From positions 1 to 64,000 of the forward strand of contig JAUCQB010000072.1 in assembly GCA_030372985.1 (NCBI GenBank): a DNA stretch of 64,000 nucleotides, given 5' to 3'. The position numbers and the translations under genes were made by a program. The stretch comes from Phycisphaerae bacterium (GTDB lineage Bacteria; Planctomycetota; Phycisphaerae; UBA1845; PWPN01). The stretch's first letter is position 1; every line of letters starts with the position of its first letter. This document shows positions 57,267-64,000 of the stretch, in pieces. The notes beneath the pieces were generated by a model. It was not told the origin of the DNA. It searched no databases and was given only the letters and a program-made list of their open reading frames with translations.

Positions 57267-57560
57267 TCAGCCGATTCGCTCCGGCGGCCGCGTAAAGCCG
57301 AAGCCGGTTCGACCGTGGCGGTCGTTTCGCGAGGCGGAAGACAGGCGAGTGATGCGTTGCACGGAATATCTCCCTTGCACGAAAAAATACCAACCATCGT
57401 CCTGCTGGCCGGACCCGGCCTCGCTCCGCTGATCGGCCAGGAAACCGCGCATCCGGTGTGCCCGGACGCGAACGCGCCCGGCCTGGTCGTGCGATTGCGC
57501 GGCCGCTTGCCTCGAATGGATCAGTTCAGGACCGGTTGGGGTATGACTCGTGTGTGACAT
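57267..57560 (-). CDS. small ORF between serS and aroF with a Trp-Tyr-Phe-Phe run
   Basis: A 97-codon frame. ATG 57560 lies 11 bases after the serS stop and has AAGGAGA five or six bases upstream, a strong start in operon position. The product is rich in Arg, Ser, Gln and His and unlike any family I know. W57-Y58-F59-F60 is encoded by four consecutive aromatic codons (57381-57392), and Y67 follows. Because aroF is the next gene, it could be a second leader peptide; a CCGCCGG/CCGGCGG pairing follows, but no U-tract. It could also be a real small protein, or spurious. Confidence 0.4.
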   Translation of the reverse strand: MSHTSHTPTGPELIHSRQAAAQSHDQAGRVRVRAHRMRGFLADQRSEAGSGQQDDGWYFFVQGRYSVQRITRLSSASRNDRHGRTGFGFTRPPERIG

Positions 57561-57571
57561 GGGGCTCTCCT

Positions 57572-58903
57572 TCAGGCTCCTCCAATAATCTCGCGCCCGC
57601 CCATGTAGGGTCGCAGCGCCTCGGGTATTCGAATGCGTCCATCGGCCGTCTGATGGTTCTCGACCAGGGCGATCAGGATGCGCGGGCTGGCGATGACCGT
57701 GTTGTTCAGCGTGTGGCAGAACCGGGTATTCCTGTTCGCGTCGCGGTATCGCAGCTTCAGGCGGCGGGCCTGAAACTCGTAGAACCGCGAGGCCGAATGC
57801 GTCTCGCCGTAGCCGCCGCGCGAGGGCATCCACGTCTCGATGTCGAATTTCTGCACCTGGCCCTGGCCGAGGTCGCCGGTGCACACGTTGACCACGTGGT
57901 AGGGCAGTTCCAGGGCTGCCAGCACGTCCTCGGCGTTGTGCAGGATCTCGGCATGGTGTTTGCGGGAGACTTCCTCGTCATTTCGGCAGACGATGACCTG
58001 TTCGACCTTGTCGAACAGGTGAATCCGGTAGAGCCCATAGGTGTCTTTGCCGGCGGCCCCCGCCTCACGCCGGAAGCAGGTACTGCACGCGACGTATTTC
58101 TTCGGCAGTTCGTCCTCGGTGAGGATCTCGTCGCTGTGGTACGCCGTCAGCGGCACCTCGGCGGTCCCGACAAGGCTCATCGCGTCACGCTCGCAGCGGT
58201 AGGCCTGCTCCTCGCCTCCGGGAAAGTATCCGGTGCCCACCATCATCGCGTCGCGGACCAGCACCGGAACGGTCATCTGAACGAAGCCTCGCCGTACCAT
58301 CATCTCCAGCGCCAGACGCAGGACCGCCTGGTGAAGGGCGCTGCCGTCGCCGCGGAGCACGTAGTTGCGTGTCCCGGCCAGCTTCACCCCGCGATCGACG
58401 TCCAGCATCCCCAGCCGGGTCATCAGCGTGACGTGGTCCTGGGGCTCGAAATCAAATTTCGGGATCTCGCCCACTCGCCGGATCTCCACGTTTTCCGTCT
58501 CATCCTTGCCGATGGGCACCTCGTCGGCCGCCGGCTGGGCGACCGTCAGCAGGGCGGCGTCAAGCTGCTCGCAGGTCTGGCGATGCTCCGATTCAAGCTG
58601 TTTGACCCGGGCCTTCATTTCAGAAACCTGCTGAACGAATTGGTCGGCCTCGGCCTTCAATTCGGCCTCGGTGCGTCCCGAGGCCAGGGCCTGCTGGAAG
58701 TACCGGCTCTTGGGATTGCGGTAATGGGCGATCTGGTCGCTGATTTCATTCTGGCGGTGCTTGATCTGGTCCATTTCGGTCTGGAGACTTCGTCGCTTGT
58801 CGTCCAGGGCGCAGACGGCGTCGATGTCGCAGTGGATGCGCTTGTTTCGAGCCGCGGTCTTGAAACGGTCCGGATTCTCGCGAATCGCCTTCATATCGAT
58901 CAT
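57572..58903 (-). CDS. serS: seryl-tRNA synthetase
   Basis: A 443-residue class II aminoacyl-tRNA synthetase charging tRNA-Ser. The N-terminal coiled-coil arm (about 30-105) is followed by motif 2 (F-R-R-E-A-G-A-A-G-K-D-T-Y-G) and motif 3 (A-S-P-R-I-L-I-A-L-V-E-N-H-Q). ATG 58903 has AGGA seven bases upstream. It lies downstream of a promoter, a leader peptide gene and an attenuator-like terminator, and 11 bases before a small ORF that precedes aroF. Regulation by tRNA charging is therefore likely. Confidence 0.97.
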   Translation of the reverse strand: MIDMKAIRENPDRFKTAARNKRIHCDIDAVCALDDKRRSLQTEMDQIKHRQNEISDQIAHYRNPKSRYFQQALASGRTEAELKAEADQFVQQVSEMKARVKQLESEHRQTCEQLDAALLTVAQPAADEVPIGKDETENVEIRRVGEIPKFDFEPQDHVTLMTRLGMLDVDRGVKLAGTRNYVLRGDGSALHQAVLRLALEMMVRRGFVQMTVPVLVRDAMMVGTGYFPGGEEQAYRCERDAMSLVGTAEVPLTAYHSDEILTEDELPKKYVACSTCFRREAGAAGKDTYGLYRIHLFDKVEQVIVCRNDEEVSRKHHAEILHNAEDVLAALELPYHVVNVCTGDLGQGQVQKFDIETWMPSRGGYGETHSASRFYEFQARRLKLRYRDANRNTRFCHTLNNTVIASPRILIALVENHQTADGRIRIPEALRPYMGGREIIGGA

Positions 58904-58936
58904 GTTCGTGTCCTGCCGTCTGTCCTGAAACAAGAA

Positions 58937-58971
58937 AAGCCCTGAGCCACCATTCCGGCGTCTCAGGGCTT
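58937..58971 (-). terminator. attenuator hairpin in the serS leader
   Basis: On the minus strand AAGCCCTGAG (58962-58971) pairs perfectly with CTCAGGGCTT (58937-58946). An inner CGCC/GGTG stem across one A/G mismatch closes on a GGAAT loop. The run TTTTCTTGTTT follows at once. The structure ends 33 bases before the serS start, so it would stop transcription before serS unless disrupted. An alternative pairing of CCGGCGCTGCGGGGC (58999-59013, end of the leader gene) with this 5' arm and loop can be drawn, which would act as antiterminator. Confidence 0.75.
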
Positions 58972-58995
58972 GTGGCATCGTATTTTGACGTCAGC

Positions 58996-59124
58996 TCATG
59001 CCCCGCAGCGCCGGTAAGGGCTAAACGAATACCAGAAGTAGTAGCTGCTGAACAGAGTGCTGCCGGCAACGGGGGCTGAACCGTTGTGCGAGCGTCCCAG
59101 TGAATGGTTGCGGTCAATCGCCAT
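58996..59124 (-). CDS. serS-aroF leader peptide, rich in Ser and aromatic codons
   Basis: A 42-residue peptide encoded by codons I read individually from ATG 59124 to TGA 58996-58998. Eight residues are serine. Residues 26-37 read S-S-Y-Y-F-W-Y-S-F-S-P-Y, so serine codons are interleaved with all three aromatic amino acids. A consensus promoter lies just upstream, and the leader ends 24 bases before the terminator hairpin. The start has AGAGG about 13 bases upstream. Position and composition fit a regulatory leader peptide, where ribosome stalling on uncharged tRNA controls termination. Confidence 0.7.
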   Translation of the reverse strand: MAIDRNHSLGRSHNGSAPVAGSTLFSSYYFWYSFSPYRRCGA

Positions 59125-59147
59125 AGTCAATCTCAGCCTCTGGCCCT

Positions 59148-59176
59148 ATTGTTGCACCGGCCGCAGGCCATGTCAA
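59148..59176 (-). promoter_or_regulatory. promoter of the serS-aroF leader
   Basis: On the minus strand TTGACA (59171-59176), a perfect -35, is followed after exactly 17 bases by AACAAT (59148-59153), four of six for the -10. Transcription would begin near 59141, leaving about 17 bases before the leader peptide ATG. Confidence 0.65.
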
Positions 59177-59233
59177 GCCCGTTGTCGGCTCGACTTTGCG
59201 TAGGGGTCCGTGACAGCTTGGGCGGCTCTCTCA

Positions 59234-59600
59234 GAGCCCCGAGCGTAAGCCAGGGGCCTTGGCCGATTCTCACAAGCGGGTCAAGGGCAGGCCGGGACGG
59301 GTGGCCCACCCATTCGCGGCAGCGAATGGATGGGGTCTCGATGATGCCTTGTGAGCCACGCGGTTTCCTGGCTGGGCCTGGCAGAGCCCCTACGCTGAAC
59401 TTGCCGAAGCCATCCCCATGGTCTTCTCGTTTGGCTAAGACCCAATCACTGGTTTTCCCATACCCGCGTCATCTGCGTCAATCCCATGATCTGCGGGTAC
59501 ACCCCCTTTCTTCTGTCCTCTCCCCCTCGCCAAGGGGCATGTCCCGAGGACATCGAGGACGAGCCGGAGAAACCGCACTCTCCCCCTTACCAAGGGGGAG
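59234..59600. repeat. cluster of dispersed palindromic repeats
   Basis: Non-coding stretch 59177-59642. It holds gagccccgagcgtaagcc with its partner aggggc (59234-59256), CCATTCGC/GCGAATGG (59310-59317 and 59322-59329), an inverted near-copy of the 354-380 repeat (59471-59497), ATGTCC/GGACAT (59539-59553), and a perfect CTCCCCCTT/AAGGGGGAG hairpin (59580-59600) with a related copy about 60 bases earlier. The phrase accgctgaccgctgatcgct follows at 59615-59635. No gene was seen. Such repeats cluster in accessory DNA of planctomycetes. Confidence 0.6.
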
Positions 59601-59645
59601 CCGGAGGGGGTCAACCGCTGACCGCTGATCGCTGATAATCATCTA

Positions 59646-59715
59646 GCAAGCCTCCGAGAGGTATGCTGTTGGTTCGTGTTCAGGATCAACAGGTTACTCA
59701 AACAAGGAGGCTTGC
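59646..59715 (+). promoter_or_regulatory. hairpin masking the transposase ribosome binding site
   Basis: GCAAGCCTCC (59646-59655) is perfectly complementary to GGAGGCTTGC (59706-59715). The second arm contains the GGAGG ribosome binding site of the transposase at 59717. Pairing would shut translation. A similar 5'-UTR structure is known to restrain translation in related IS110-family elements such as ISPpu9. Confidence 0.6.
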
Positions 59716-59716
59716 A

Positions 59717-60733
59717 ATGGCACTATATGCCGGAATCGACCTGCATTCAAACAACAACGTGATCGTGATCCAGGACGAGGAGGACAACGTGGTCGGGCGG
59801 AAGCGTCTGCCGAACGATTTGAAACGGGTGTGCCCATGGCTGGAGTCGTACCGGCAGGATCTGGCGGGGATCGTCGTGGAGGCGACGTACAACTGGTATT
59901 GGTTGGTGGACGGCTTGATGGAGCAGGGGTACTCGGTACATCTGGCGAACACGGTGGCGATCCAGCAGTACAACGGCCTGAAGTACCGCAATGACGACTC
60001 GGACGCCCGGTGGCTGGCGACCCTGCTGCGGCTGGGTCTTTTGCCGGAAGCGCATGTTTACCCCCGGACGGAACGGGCGATCCGCGATCTGCTTCGCAAG
60101 CGAAGCCGGTTCGTCCGGCAGGCAACGATGAATCTGCTGAGCATCGAAAATCTGTTCGCCCGCAACCACGGGCAGCGTCCCAGCGCCAACCAGATCCGGC
60201 GCCTGACGTTGGAGGGGGCGGACGCCATCTTCGAGGATTCGAACGTGGCCTTGGCGGTCAAGAGCACCCTGAGCGTATGGGATTGCCTGGCGGACCAGAT
60301 CTACACGCTAGAGGCGGCCATCCGGGGCCAGGTGAGGTTGCGCCAGAGCTACAAGAAGCTGCGGACCGTTCCGGGCATCGGCGAGGTCCTGGCCTTGACC
60401 ATCATGCTGGAGACCGGTGATATCGGCCGGTTTGACGACGTGGGCAACTACGTTTCGTATGCCCGGTTGGTCGGCAGCTCGCACCTGACCAACGGAAAGC
60501 GCAAAGGATCGGGCAACACCAAGAACGGCAATGCGTTTCTGTGCTGGGCGTTCATGGAGGCGGCGAACTTCGCGATCCGGTACGAGCCGAAGATCCGGGT
60601 CTATTACCAGCGCAAGGAGGCTAAGACCAAGCGGGTGATCGCCCTCAAGGCGGTCGCCCACAAGCTGGCCCGGGCCTGCTACCACATGATCAAGGAGAAC
60701 GTCGCGTTCGATATCACGAGGGCCTTCGGATGA
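59717..60733 (+). CDS. IS110-family transposase
   Basis: A 338-residue recombinase. The N-terminal DEDD RuvC-like domain has G-I-D-L-H (Asp), V-V-E-A-T-Y-N-W (Glu) and D-D-S-D-A-R (two Asp). The C-terminal Transposase_20 domain has T-V-P-G-I-G-E-V-L-A and the serine-containing segment G-S-S-H-L-T-N-G-K-R-K-G-S. It appears intact. ATG 59717 has AAGGAGG six bases upstream; the longer frame from 59663 has no similarity. The protein should act with an RNA encoded by the element to choose target and donor sites. Confidence 0.95.
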   Translation: MALYAGIDLHSNNNVIVIQDEEDNVVGRKRLPNDLKRVCPWLESYRQDLAGIVVEATYNWYWLVDGLMEQGYSVHLANTVAIQQYNGLKYRNDDSDARWLATLLRLGLLPEAHVYPRTERAIRDLLRKRSRFVRQATMNLLSIENLFARNHGQRPSANQIRRLTLEGADAIFEDSNVALAVKSTLSVWDCLADQIYTLEAAIRGQVRLRQSYKKLRTVPGIGEVLALTIMLETGDIGRFDDVGNYVSYARLVGSSHLTNGKRKGSGNTKNGNAFLCWAFMEAANFAIRYEPKIRVYYQRKEAKTKRVIALKAVAHKLARACYHMIKENVAFDITRAFG

Positions 60734-60959
60734 GAGGATGAGCCATCGAGGACGGGGGCGGTGAGCCCGGGCAGCACTCTGGCTTCGAGCCACTATCGCT
60801 GATTGGGACGCCGCTTCCGATCCTCCGTCATACTGGCCGTGCCTCATTGCCCGAGGGGTGGCTTTGGCTTTTCCCCTCCGGAAAGCGAGGGGCACGGCAG
60901 CGCCGAACGCGGCGCCGGCTTCGCAGGCGGGTACGCCTCGATCGTGAGCCAGGAAAGCG

Positions 60960-61129
60960 GTGGCGCGGTCTATACGGCCGCAAGCCAGGTTGCTGTACGA
61001 CCGTCATCCCGATGAGGGACAACGGTCAATCAATTGGACACGATCGGGTACCAACGGTTTTCTGGGGCTCGAAAGAGCCAGGGGCCAGGAACGGTTCCTC
61101 CCGAACCGTCCCAACAGCCTTGATCCTGA
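60960..61129 (+). ncRNA. candidate bridge/seeker RNA of the IS110 element
   Basis: The 3' non-coding part of the element has several well-formed hairpins on the plus strand: GACCGT/ACGGTC (60999-61004 and 61022-61027) enclosing TCCC/GGGA with a symmetric internal loop, GGCTC-GAAA-GAGCC with a GNRA-type tetraloop (61066-61079), and ACGGTTC/GAACCGT (61091-61109). A further CGTGC/GCACG hairpin lies at 61143-61159. IS1111-type elements are known to encode the guide RNA 3' of the transposase. Boundaries and loops were judged by eye. Confidence 0.5.
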
Positions 61130-61311
61130 TGGGTGACTGGTGCGTGCCTGAAGTGCACGACAACCACGCGACCGAGAACCTGGGCGCGTATCACAGGCAA
61201 TGACCGGCGGTATCGGCGATTTCAGGCGATCGATCTGACCAAGAAAGATTCGCCAAGGGAGTTTTTTCGCTTGACAAGGCGGGGGCTAATGGGTGAGTGC
61301 TGACCGCTTCC

Positions 61312-61404
61312 TCACAATTCCCCCTTGAAGGCCTTGTCGAGGATGGAGGGGAGGAGGGCGTCGAGTTCGCTCGCTGACACACGTCCGCTTCGTTCTTGCT
61401 CCAT
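61312..61404 (-). pseudogene. hsdS: 3' remnant of a type I restriction specificity subunit gene
   Basis: A minus-strand frame of 30 codons ends L-D-A-L-L-P-S-I-L-D-K-A-F-K-G-E-L-stop, a C-terminus I recognise from many HsdS proteins. The frame is in phase with the gene ending at 61426-61428. No target-recognition domain is present, so this is a truncated relic of a type I restriction-modification locus. The rest of the system, if it survives, would lie beyond the right edge. Confidence 0.7.
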
Positions 61405-61425
61405 CTCTCTGAACCCCGATGAAAC

Positions 61426-62157
61426 TCACACGACCGCCTTCGCCGGGTCCGAGGCTATCGCGTTGATGCATGCGAGCATCAGGTCAGCCCCAGAAACGGC
61501 TGCCGACTGAACATAAGCCGTTAGCTTCGCGTCGGCCTGGGGCACAGTCCATGTATAGCGCGCTGGCACCACGGGCTCCTGCCCTCTCCCGAATGCGGCT
61601 CGGCAAGTCTCGAGCACCTCCTCCACATCAGCATGCTGGCATCGCCCTCGCAGGTCACGCACGTATCGCAGCCAGTCCGTACGATTCCGATCAGACACAA
61701 CTTGTCCCAGTGGCGAGCTATTGGGAATATGGTCAGCCACCGAGAATACCGTAGCTTGTCGCTCAGGGATTCCCAGCTGGTAGCAGCTGTTGGTCAACCT
61801 GGCAAAGGTGTCGGTAACGTTCACGATTCCTGCCACAAGTGCGTCAAAGGCCATGTAGACGTGATCTATGACGGCAGAGCGATGGTCGAGAACGAGCCTT
61901 GCGTCAGGCAGAGGTATATCCAGGCGGGTTGGGCTACCGTCCAGAGGGTCTTTGCGTCCTAGGCTGTCAAGGCGTGACCAGTCAATACCTGTCAGAATCC
62001 CATGGTGGATTATCAGCGAGGAGCACTTCCGCCGCATAGCGCAGACATACGGCTTGATGCGTTCTGCGGCGACGGCAGTTGTCGCTTGAGGCAAGGCGCC
62101 AACGACGCTTACCATCGCCGGATCGAGTTGATCGAGTGCTGGGAAGAGCCGTTTCAT
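61426..62157 (-). CDS. hypothetical protein with HEPN-like RX4H motif
   Basis: A 243-residue predominantly helical protein. R170-G-R-C-Q-H175 fits the Rx4-6H catalytic motif of HEPN ribonucleases. Upstream helices (D-H-V-Y-M-A-F-D-A-L-V-A-G, about 98-110) and the D-W-L-R-Y-V-R-D-L helix before the motif fit a HEPN-like layout. This is motif reading, not a database match. The ATG overlaps the preceding gene's stop (ATGA, 62154-62157), implying coupled expression. A GAGGAAATGG run lies just upstream as ribosome binding site. The hsdS relic follows directly. It could be a nuclease toxin or part of a defence unit. Confidence 0.5.
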   Translation of the reverse strand: MKRLFPALDQLDPAMVSVVGALPQATTAVAAERIKPYVCAMRRKCSSLIIHHGILTGIDWSRLDSLGRKDPLDGSPTRLDIPLPDARLVLDHRSAVIDHVYMAFDALVAGIVNVTDTFARLTNSCYQLGIPERQATVFSVADHIPNSSPLGQVVSDRNRTDWLRYVRDLRGRCQHADVEEVLETCRAAFGRGQEPVVPARYTWTVPQADAKLTAYVQSAAVSGADLMLACINAIASDPAKAVV

Positions 62158-63941
62158 TCCATTTCCTCTTCCTCAAACTCAGCCATCTCACGTTCAATCA
62201 TGTCCCCTGCATGTCCCCGGAGACTCTCGTAGAAACGGCGGACCGGAGCCCGGTCCGCGTATTTCTTCGCCAATTCCTCGGCCAGCGTCCGATCGGCAAG
62301 ATGTCGTTGCGATGGTTGTCCCGGGGCCGCCACCCAGACCCCGCCGATCGCAGCCATGAAGAACTGTGCGGAGACGGCGTCGTAGCAACTTGTTGAAAGG
62401 CGTGCGGCATTGTCGAGCATGTCCGCGACAAGATCATTCAACACGCTTACGACCATATTTCCGTAGCCGCCCAGCAGCCTTGCAGCGGCGATGACCCTAT
62501 CCGGGTCATTGCCGGTTGCCCAGTCTTGCAGGGTGGCCCTTGCAGAATCGACACTCACGACGGCACCAAACAGGTCGGCTGCATGATGCCTGACCATCGG
62601 GTCCGGACTGATCATCACGTCTCGAATTGAGCGATGAATCTCCAGGCGATCCGGCGCCGTCTCGATGCCAGGAAGCGAAAGATCGTGAGCGTTGATCGGA
62701 ATCGGCCTGTATCTCTCTCCATGCTGACGTCCCGATCGTTGCGTGCATGCCTCGATCCGCCGTATGAGAAGTGAGACTGCCGCCGCCGGGCGCCTGGTCG
62801 ACGCGAATGCAAGGAAATCAAGAATGTGCAAGGTCTGCGTCCCTAGATGGGGCAGGCTTTCCAGTTTGGACAGCAGTTGGTCCACTTGATCATCCCGGAG
62901 AAGGGCCGGATCGATACCGTAGTGCTTGCTAAACAGGCCGCAGAGCTCATCAGCGAGACCTACGTCAGCATCACATTCGATAGCCACCGCAGCCTCGATC
63001 GCCGCGTCAGGTTGGCACTGCACAAACTGCGCCAAGGGGCTGACGGCGGCCGTACGAACGCGCATACTCGGATCACCGTGAAAACGCCTCAGTAACTCCA
63101 AATCGACTGCTGTTGCTGTGTCGCGCTTCACCAAGAAGCGGAAGGCATCGGCTGTGTATGCTCGCAACATCTCGTGGGGTGAATGGCATACATCATCGAC
63201 AACCTGAGCAAACCGTTCAAAACCCCGCTCCTGCTCGCGCAGGACCTGCAATGCGGCGGGGAGCAGGCGATGCGCGATGTCAGAGGGATTCGCCAGAATC
63301 GCGGCAATCCAGTCGTCTATTCGTGAGGGGGCGTTGCGCGCGAGTGCACAGGCCAACTCCGCCAAGTTCTGCCCATGGATCGGGCGGACCGCACCAACTG
63401 ACTCGCCTGCCTCTACGACGCACGTAAGGAGCGCGGCAGGTTCTGCATACCCCTCCCACAGGGTCTTTGCCTGAGCGGCGGCGCATTCGCTTGCACGCGC
63501 TCTCTGCGCTCCCCAGTCGCCCCAATCTCCTTCTGACGGTATGCCCAGCAGCAGGTCATAGAACGCTTCCTGAGCATGGACGGTCTGCCCTTGAAGCAAA
63601 GTCTCGACTGCCTTTCCGACCTCTGGCCAGTCTTTCTTGCTGTACTGCCGGAGGTGACGGCGGGCAAGGTAGCCGATCGCAGCGTCGCCTGCCCTGGCGA
63701 TGATCTCTGCGAATCTGTCAAGTGCCTGGAGAGACTCAGGCAACCACGCACTGACCTCTTCTTCGCTCACCTGCCTGCCGAAAAGTCCGTGCGGCCGGTC
63801 CAGCAGTGTGCGGAGTTCATCCAATGCGGCAACGGCCGCGGCGCGATCTGGCCCAAGGGCGAGCATGATGAGCGATTCGGTCGCGAGCCTGCGCAACTGG
63901 GCAATCTGCTCAATATGGGCGGCAAGGCCGTACGTTTGCAT
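62154..63941 (-). CDS. hypothetical HEAT/armadillo-like helical-repeat protein
   Basis: A 595-residue protein from ATG 63941, but the frame stays open to the right edge of the window, so the 5' end may be incomplete (TTG at 63989 is another start). It is almost entirely alpha-helical, with repeated pairs such as M-V-R-H-H-A-A-D-L-F-G-A-V-V-S-V resembling HEAT repeats, and a Glu-rich tail ending E-E-E-E-M-E. No catalytic motif was found. It overlaps the HEPN-like gene by 4 nt. Together they may form an accessory two-gene module. Confidence 0.5.
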   Translation of the reverse strand: MQTYGLAAHIEQIAQLRRLATESLIMLALGPDRAAAVAALDELRTLLDRPHGLFGRQVSEEEVSAWLPESLQALDRFAEIIARAGDAAIGYLARRHLRQYSKKDWPEVGKAVETLLQGQTVHAQEAFYDLLLGIPSEGDWGDWGAQRARASECAAAQAKTLWEGYAEPAALLTCVVEAGESVGAVRPIHGQNLAELACALARNAPSRIDDWIAAILANPSDIAHRLLPAALQVLREQERGFERFAQVVDDVCHSPHEMLRAYTADAFRFLVKRDTATAVDLELLRRFHGDPSMRVRTAAVSPLAQFVQCQPDAAIEAAVAIECDADVGLADELCGLFSKHYGIDPALLRDDQVDQLLSKLESLPHLGTQTLHILDFLAFASTRRPAAAVSLLIRRIEACTQRSGRQHGERYRPIPINAHDLSLPGIETAPDRLEIHRSIRDVMISPDPMVRHHAADLFGAVVSVDSARATLQDWATGNDPDRVIAAARLLGGYGNMVVSVLNDLVADMLDNAARLSTSCYDAVSAQFFMAAIGGVWVAAPGQPSQRHLADRTLAEELAKKYADRAPVRRFYESLRGHAGDMIEREMAEFEEEEME

Positions 63942-64000
63942 CGTAATCTGCCGCCGGTTGGCTAGATGGCTCTCCCCGCTCCGAGCCAATGCGGCGCCGA

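Larger units (their letters stand above)
59643..61287 (+). mobile_element. IS110-family insertion sequence, IS1111-like layout
   Basis: The element contains one DEDD-type transposase gene, a short 5' part (about 75 bases) and a long 3' non-coding part (about 550 bases), the layout of IS1111-type members. Exact ends are not certain: core CT dinucleotides at 59643-59644 and 61286-61287 would give a sensible joined target. A perfect inverted 10-mer (TCAGGATCAA 59680-59689; TTGATCCTGA 61120-61129) may be part of subterminal repeats. TTGACA at 61271 near the right end and TATGCT at 59662 near the left end could form a junction promoter when circularised, but the spacing with these ends does not fit well. 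No target duplication is expected for this family. Confidence 0.7.

Noticed and set aside
57458..58945. 495-codon plus-strand frame opposite serS
   Set aside because: The minus strand encodes unmistakable seryl-tRNA synthetase; the opposite frame has no motif or ribosome binding site.
1..64000. CRISPR array or tandem repeat array
   Set aside because: No regularly spaced direct repeats were seen on reading either strand; repeated D-x-D-G coding motifs in the giant protein explain the only periodic signal.

Overview
The window looks like chromosomal DNA of a planctomycete, probably of the class Phycisphaerae. This is inferred from protein content, not from a marker gene. The signs are a giant secreted protein built from beta-helix, thrombospondin-3-like and dockerin-like units with recurring D-C-N-G-N-G-x-P-D motifs; a sulfatase, a DUF1571 lipoprotein, Tat-exported DUF362 and Gfo/Idh/MocA proteins and a squalene-cyclase-like secreted protein; lipid A synthesis (lpxB); high GC content; and frequent GTG/TTG starts. 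No rRNA, tRNA or CRISPR array was seen.

Layout. 1-5000: a secreted esterase, a MerR/CarH-like regulator, and a folate cluster (pteridine reductase-like SDR, folB, folK) with overlapping genes. 5000-14900: the giant C10-peptidase/beta-helix protein, a decayed REP-transposase-like remnant, a squalene-cyclase-like secreted protein and a Tat-exported esterase. 15000-22300: DUF1015, rsmG, comF, an rRNA methyltransferase, DUF362 and DUF3592 proteins. 22400-27500: a Ycf46-like AAA ATPase and an overlapping DUF3142/repeat-protein pair. 27600-36400: AI-2E-type permease, RND pump with adaptor, sulfatase, FmdB zinc ribbon, lpxB. 36500-42900: rpsB-tsf with a structured leader and a clear terminator, a squalene/phytoene synthase, a Gfo/Idh/MocA oxidoreductase and an NPP-like phosphodiesterase. 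43000-56100: PpiD-like protein, topA with six zinc ribbons, a pore-less voltage-sensor protein, a beta-propeller protein next to an S55-like peptidase, rnc and a DUF1571 lipoprotein.

56150-59180 holds the most interesting signal. On the minus strand, serS, a small ORF and aroF (DAHP synthase) lie downstream of a promoter, a 42-codon leader peptide crowded with Ser, Tyr, Phe and Trp codons, and a strong terminator hairpin just before serS. A competing pairing can be drawn between the end of the leader gene and the terminator arm. This has the architecture of transcription attenuation, apparently sensing serine and all three aromatic amino acids together.

59180-64000 is an accessory region: dispersed palindromic repeats, an IS110-family element (IS1111-like layout) whose 3' non-coding part has RNA-like hairpins (candidate bridge RNA), a remnant of a type I restriction specificity subunit, and a two-gene minus-strand unit (helical-repeat protein plus a protein with an RX4H HEPN-like motif) that runs close to or past the right edge.
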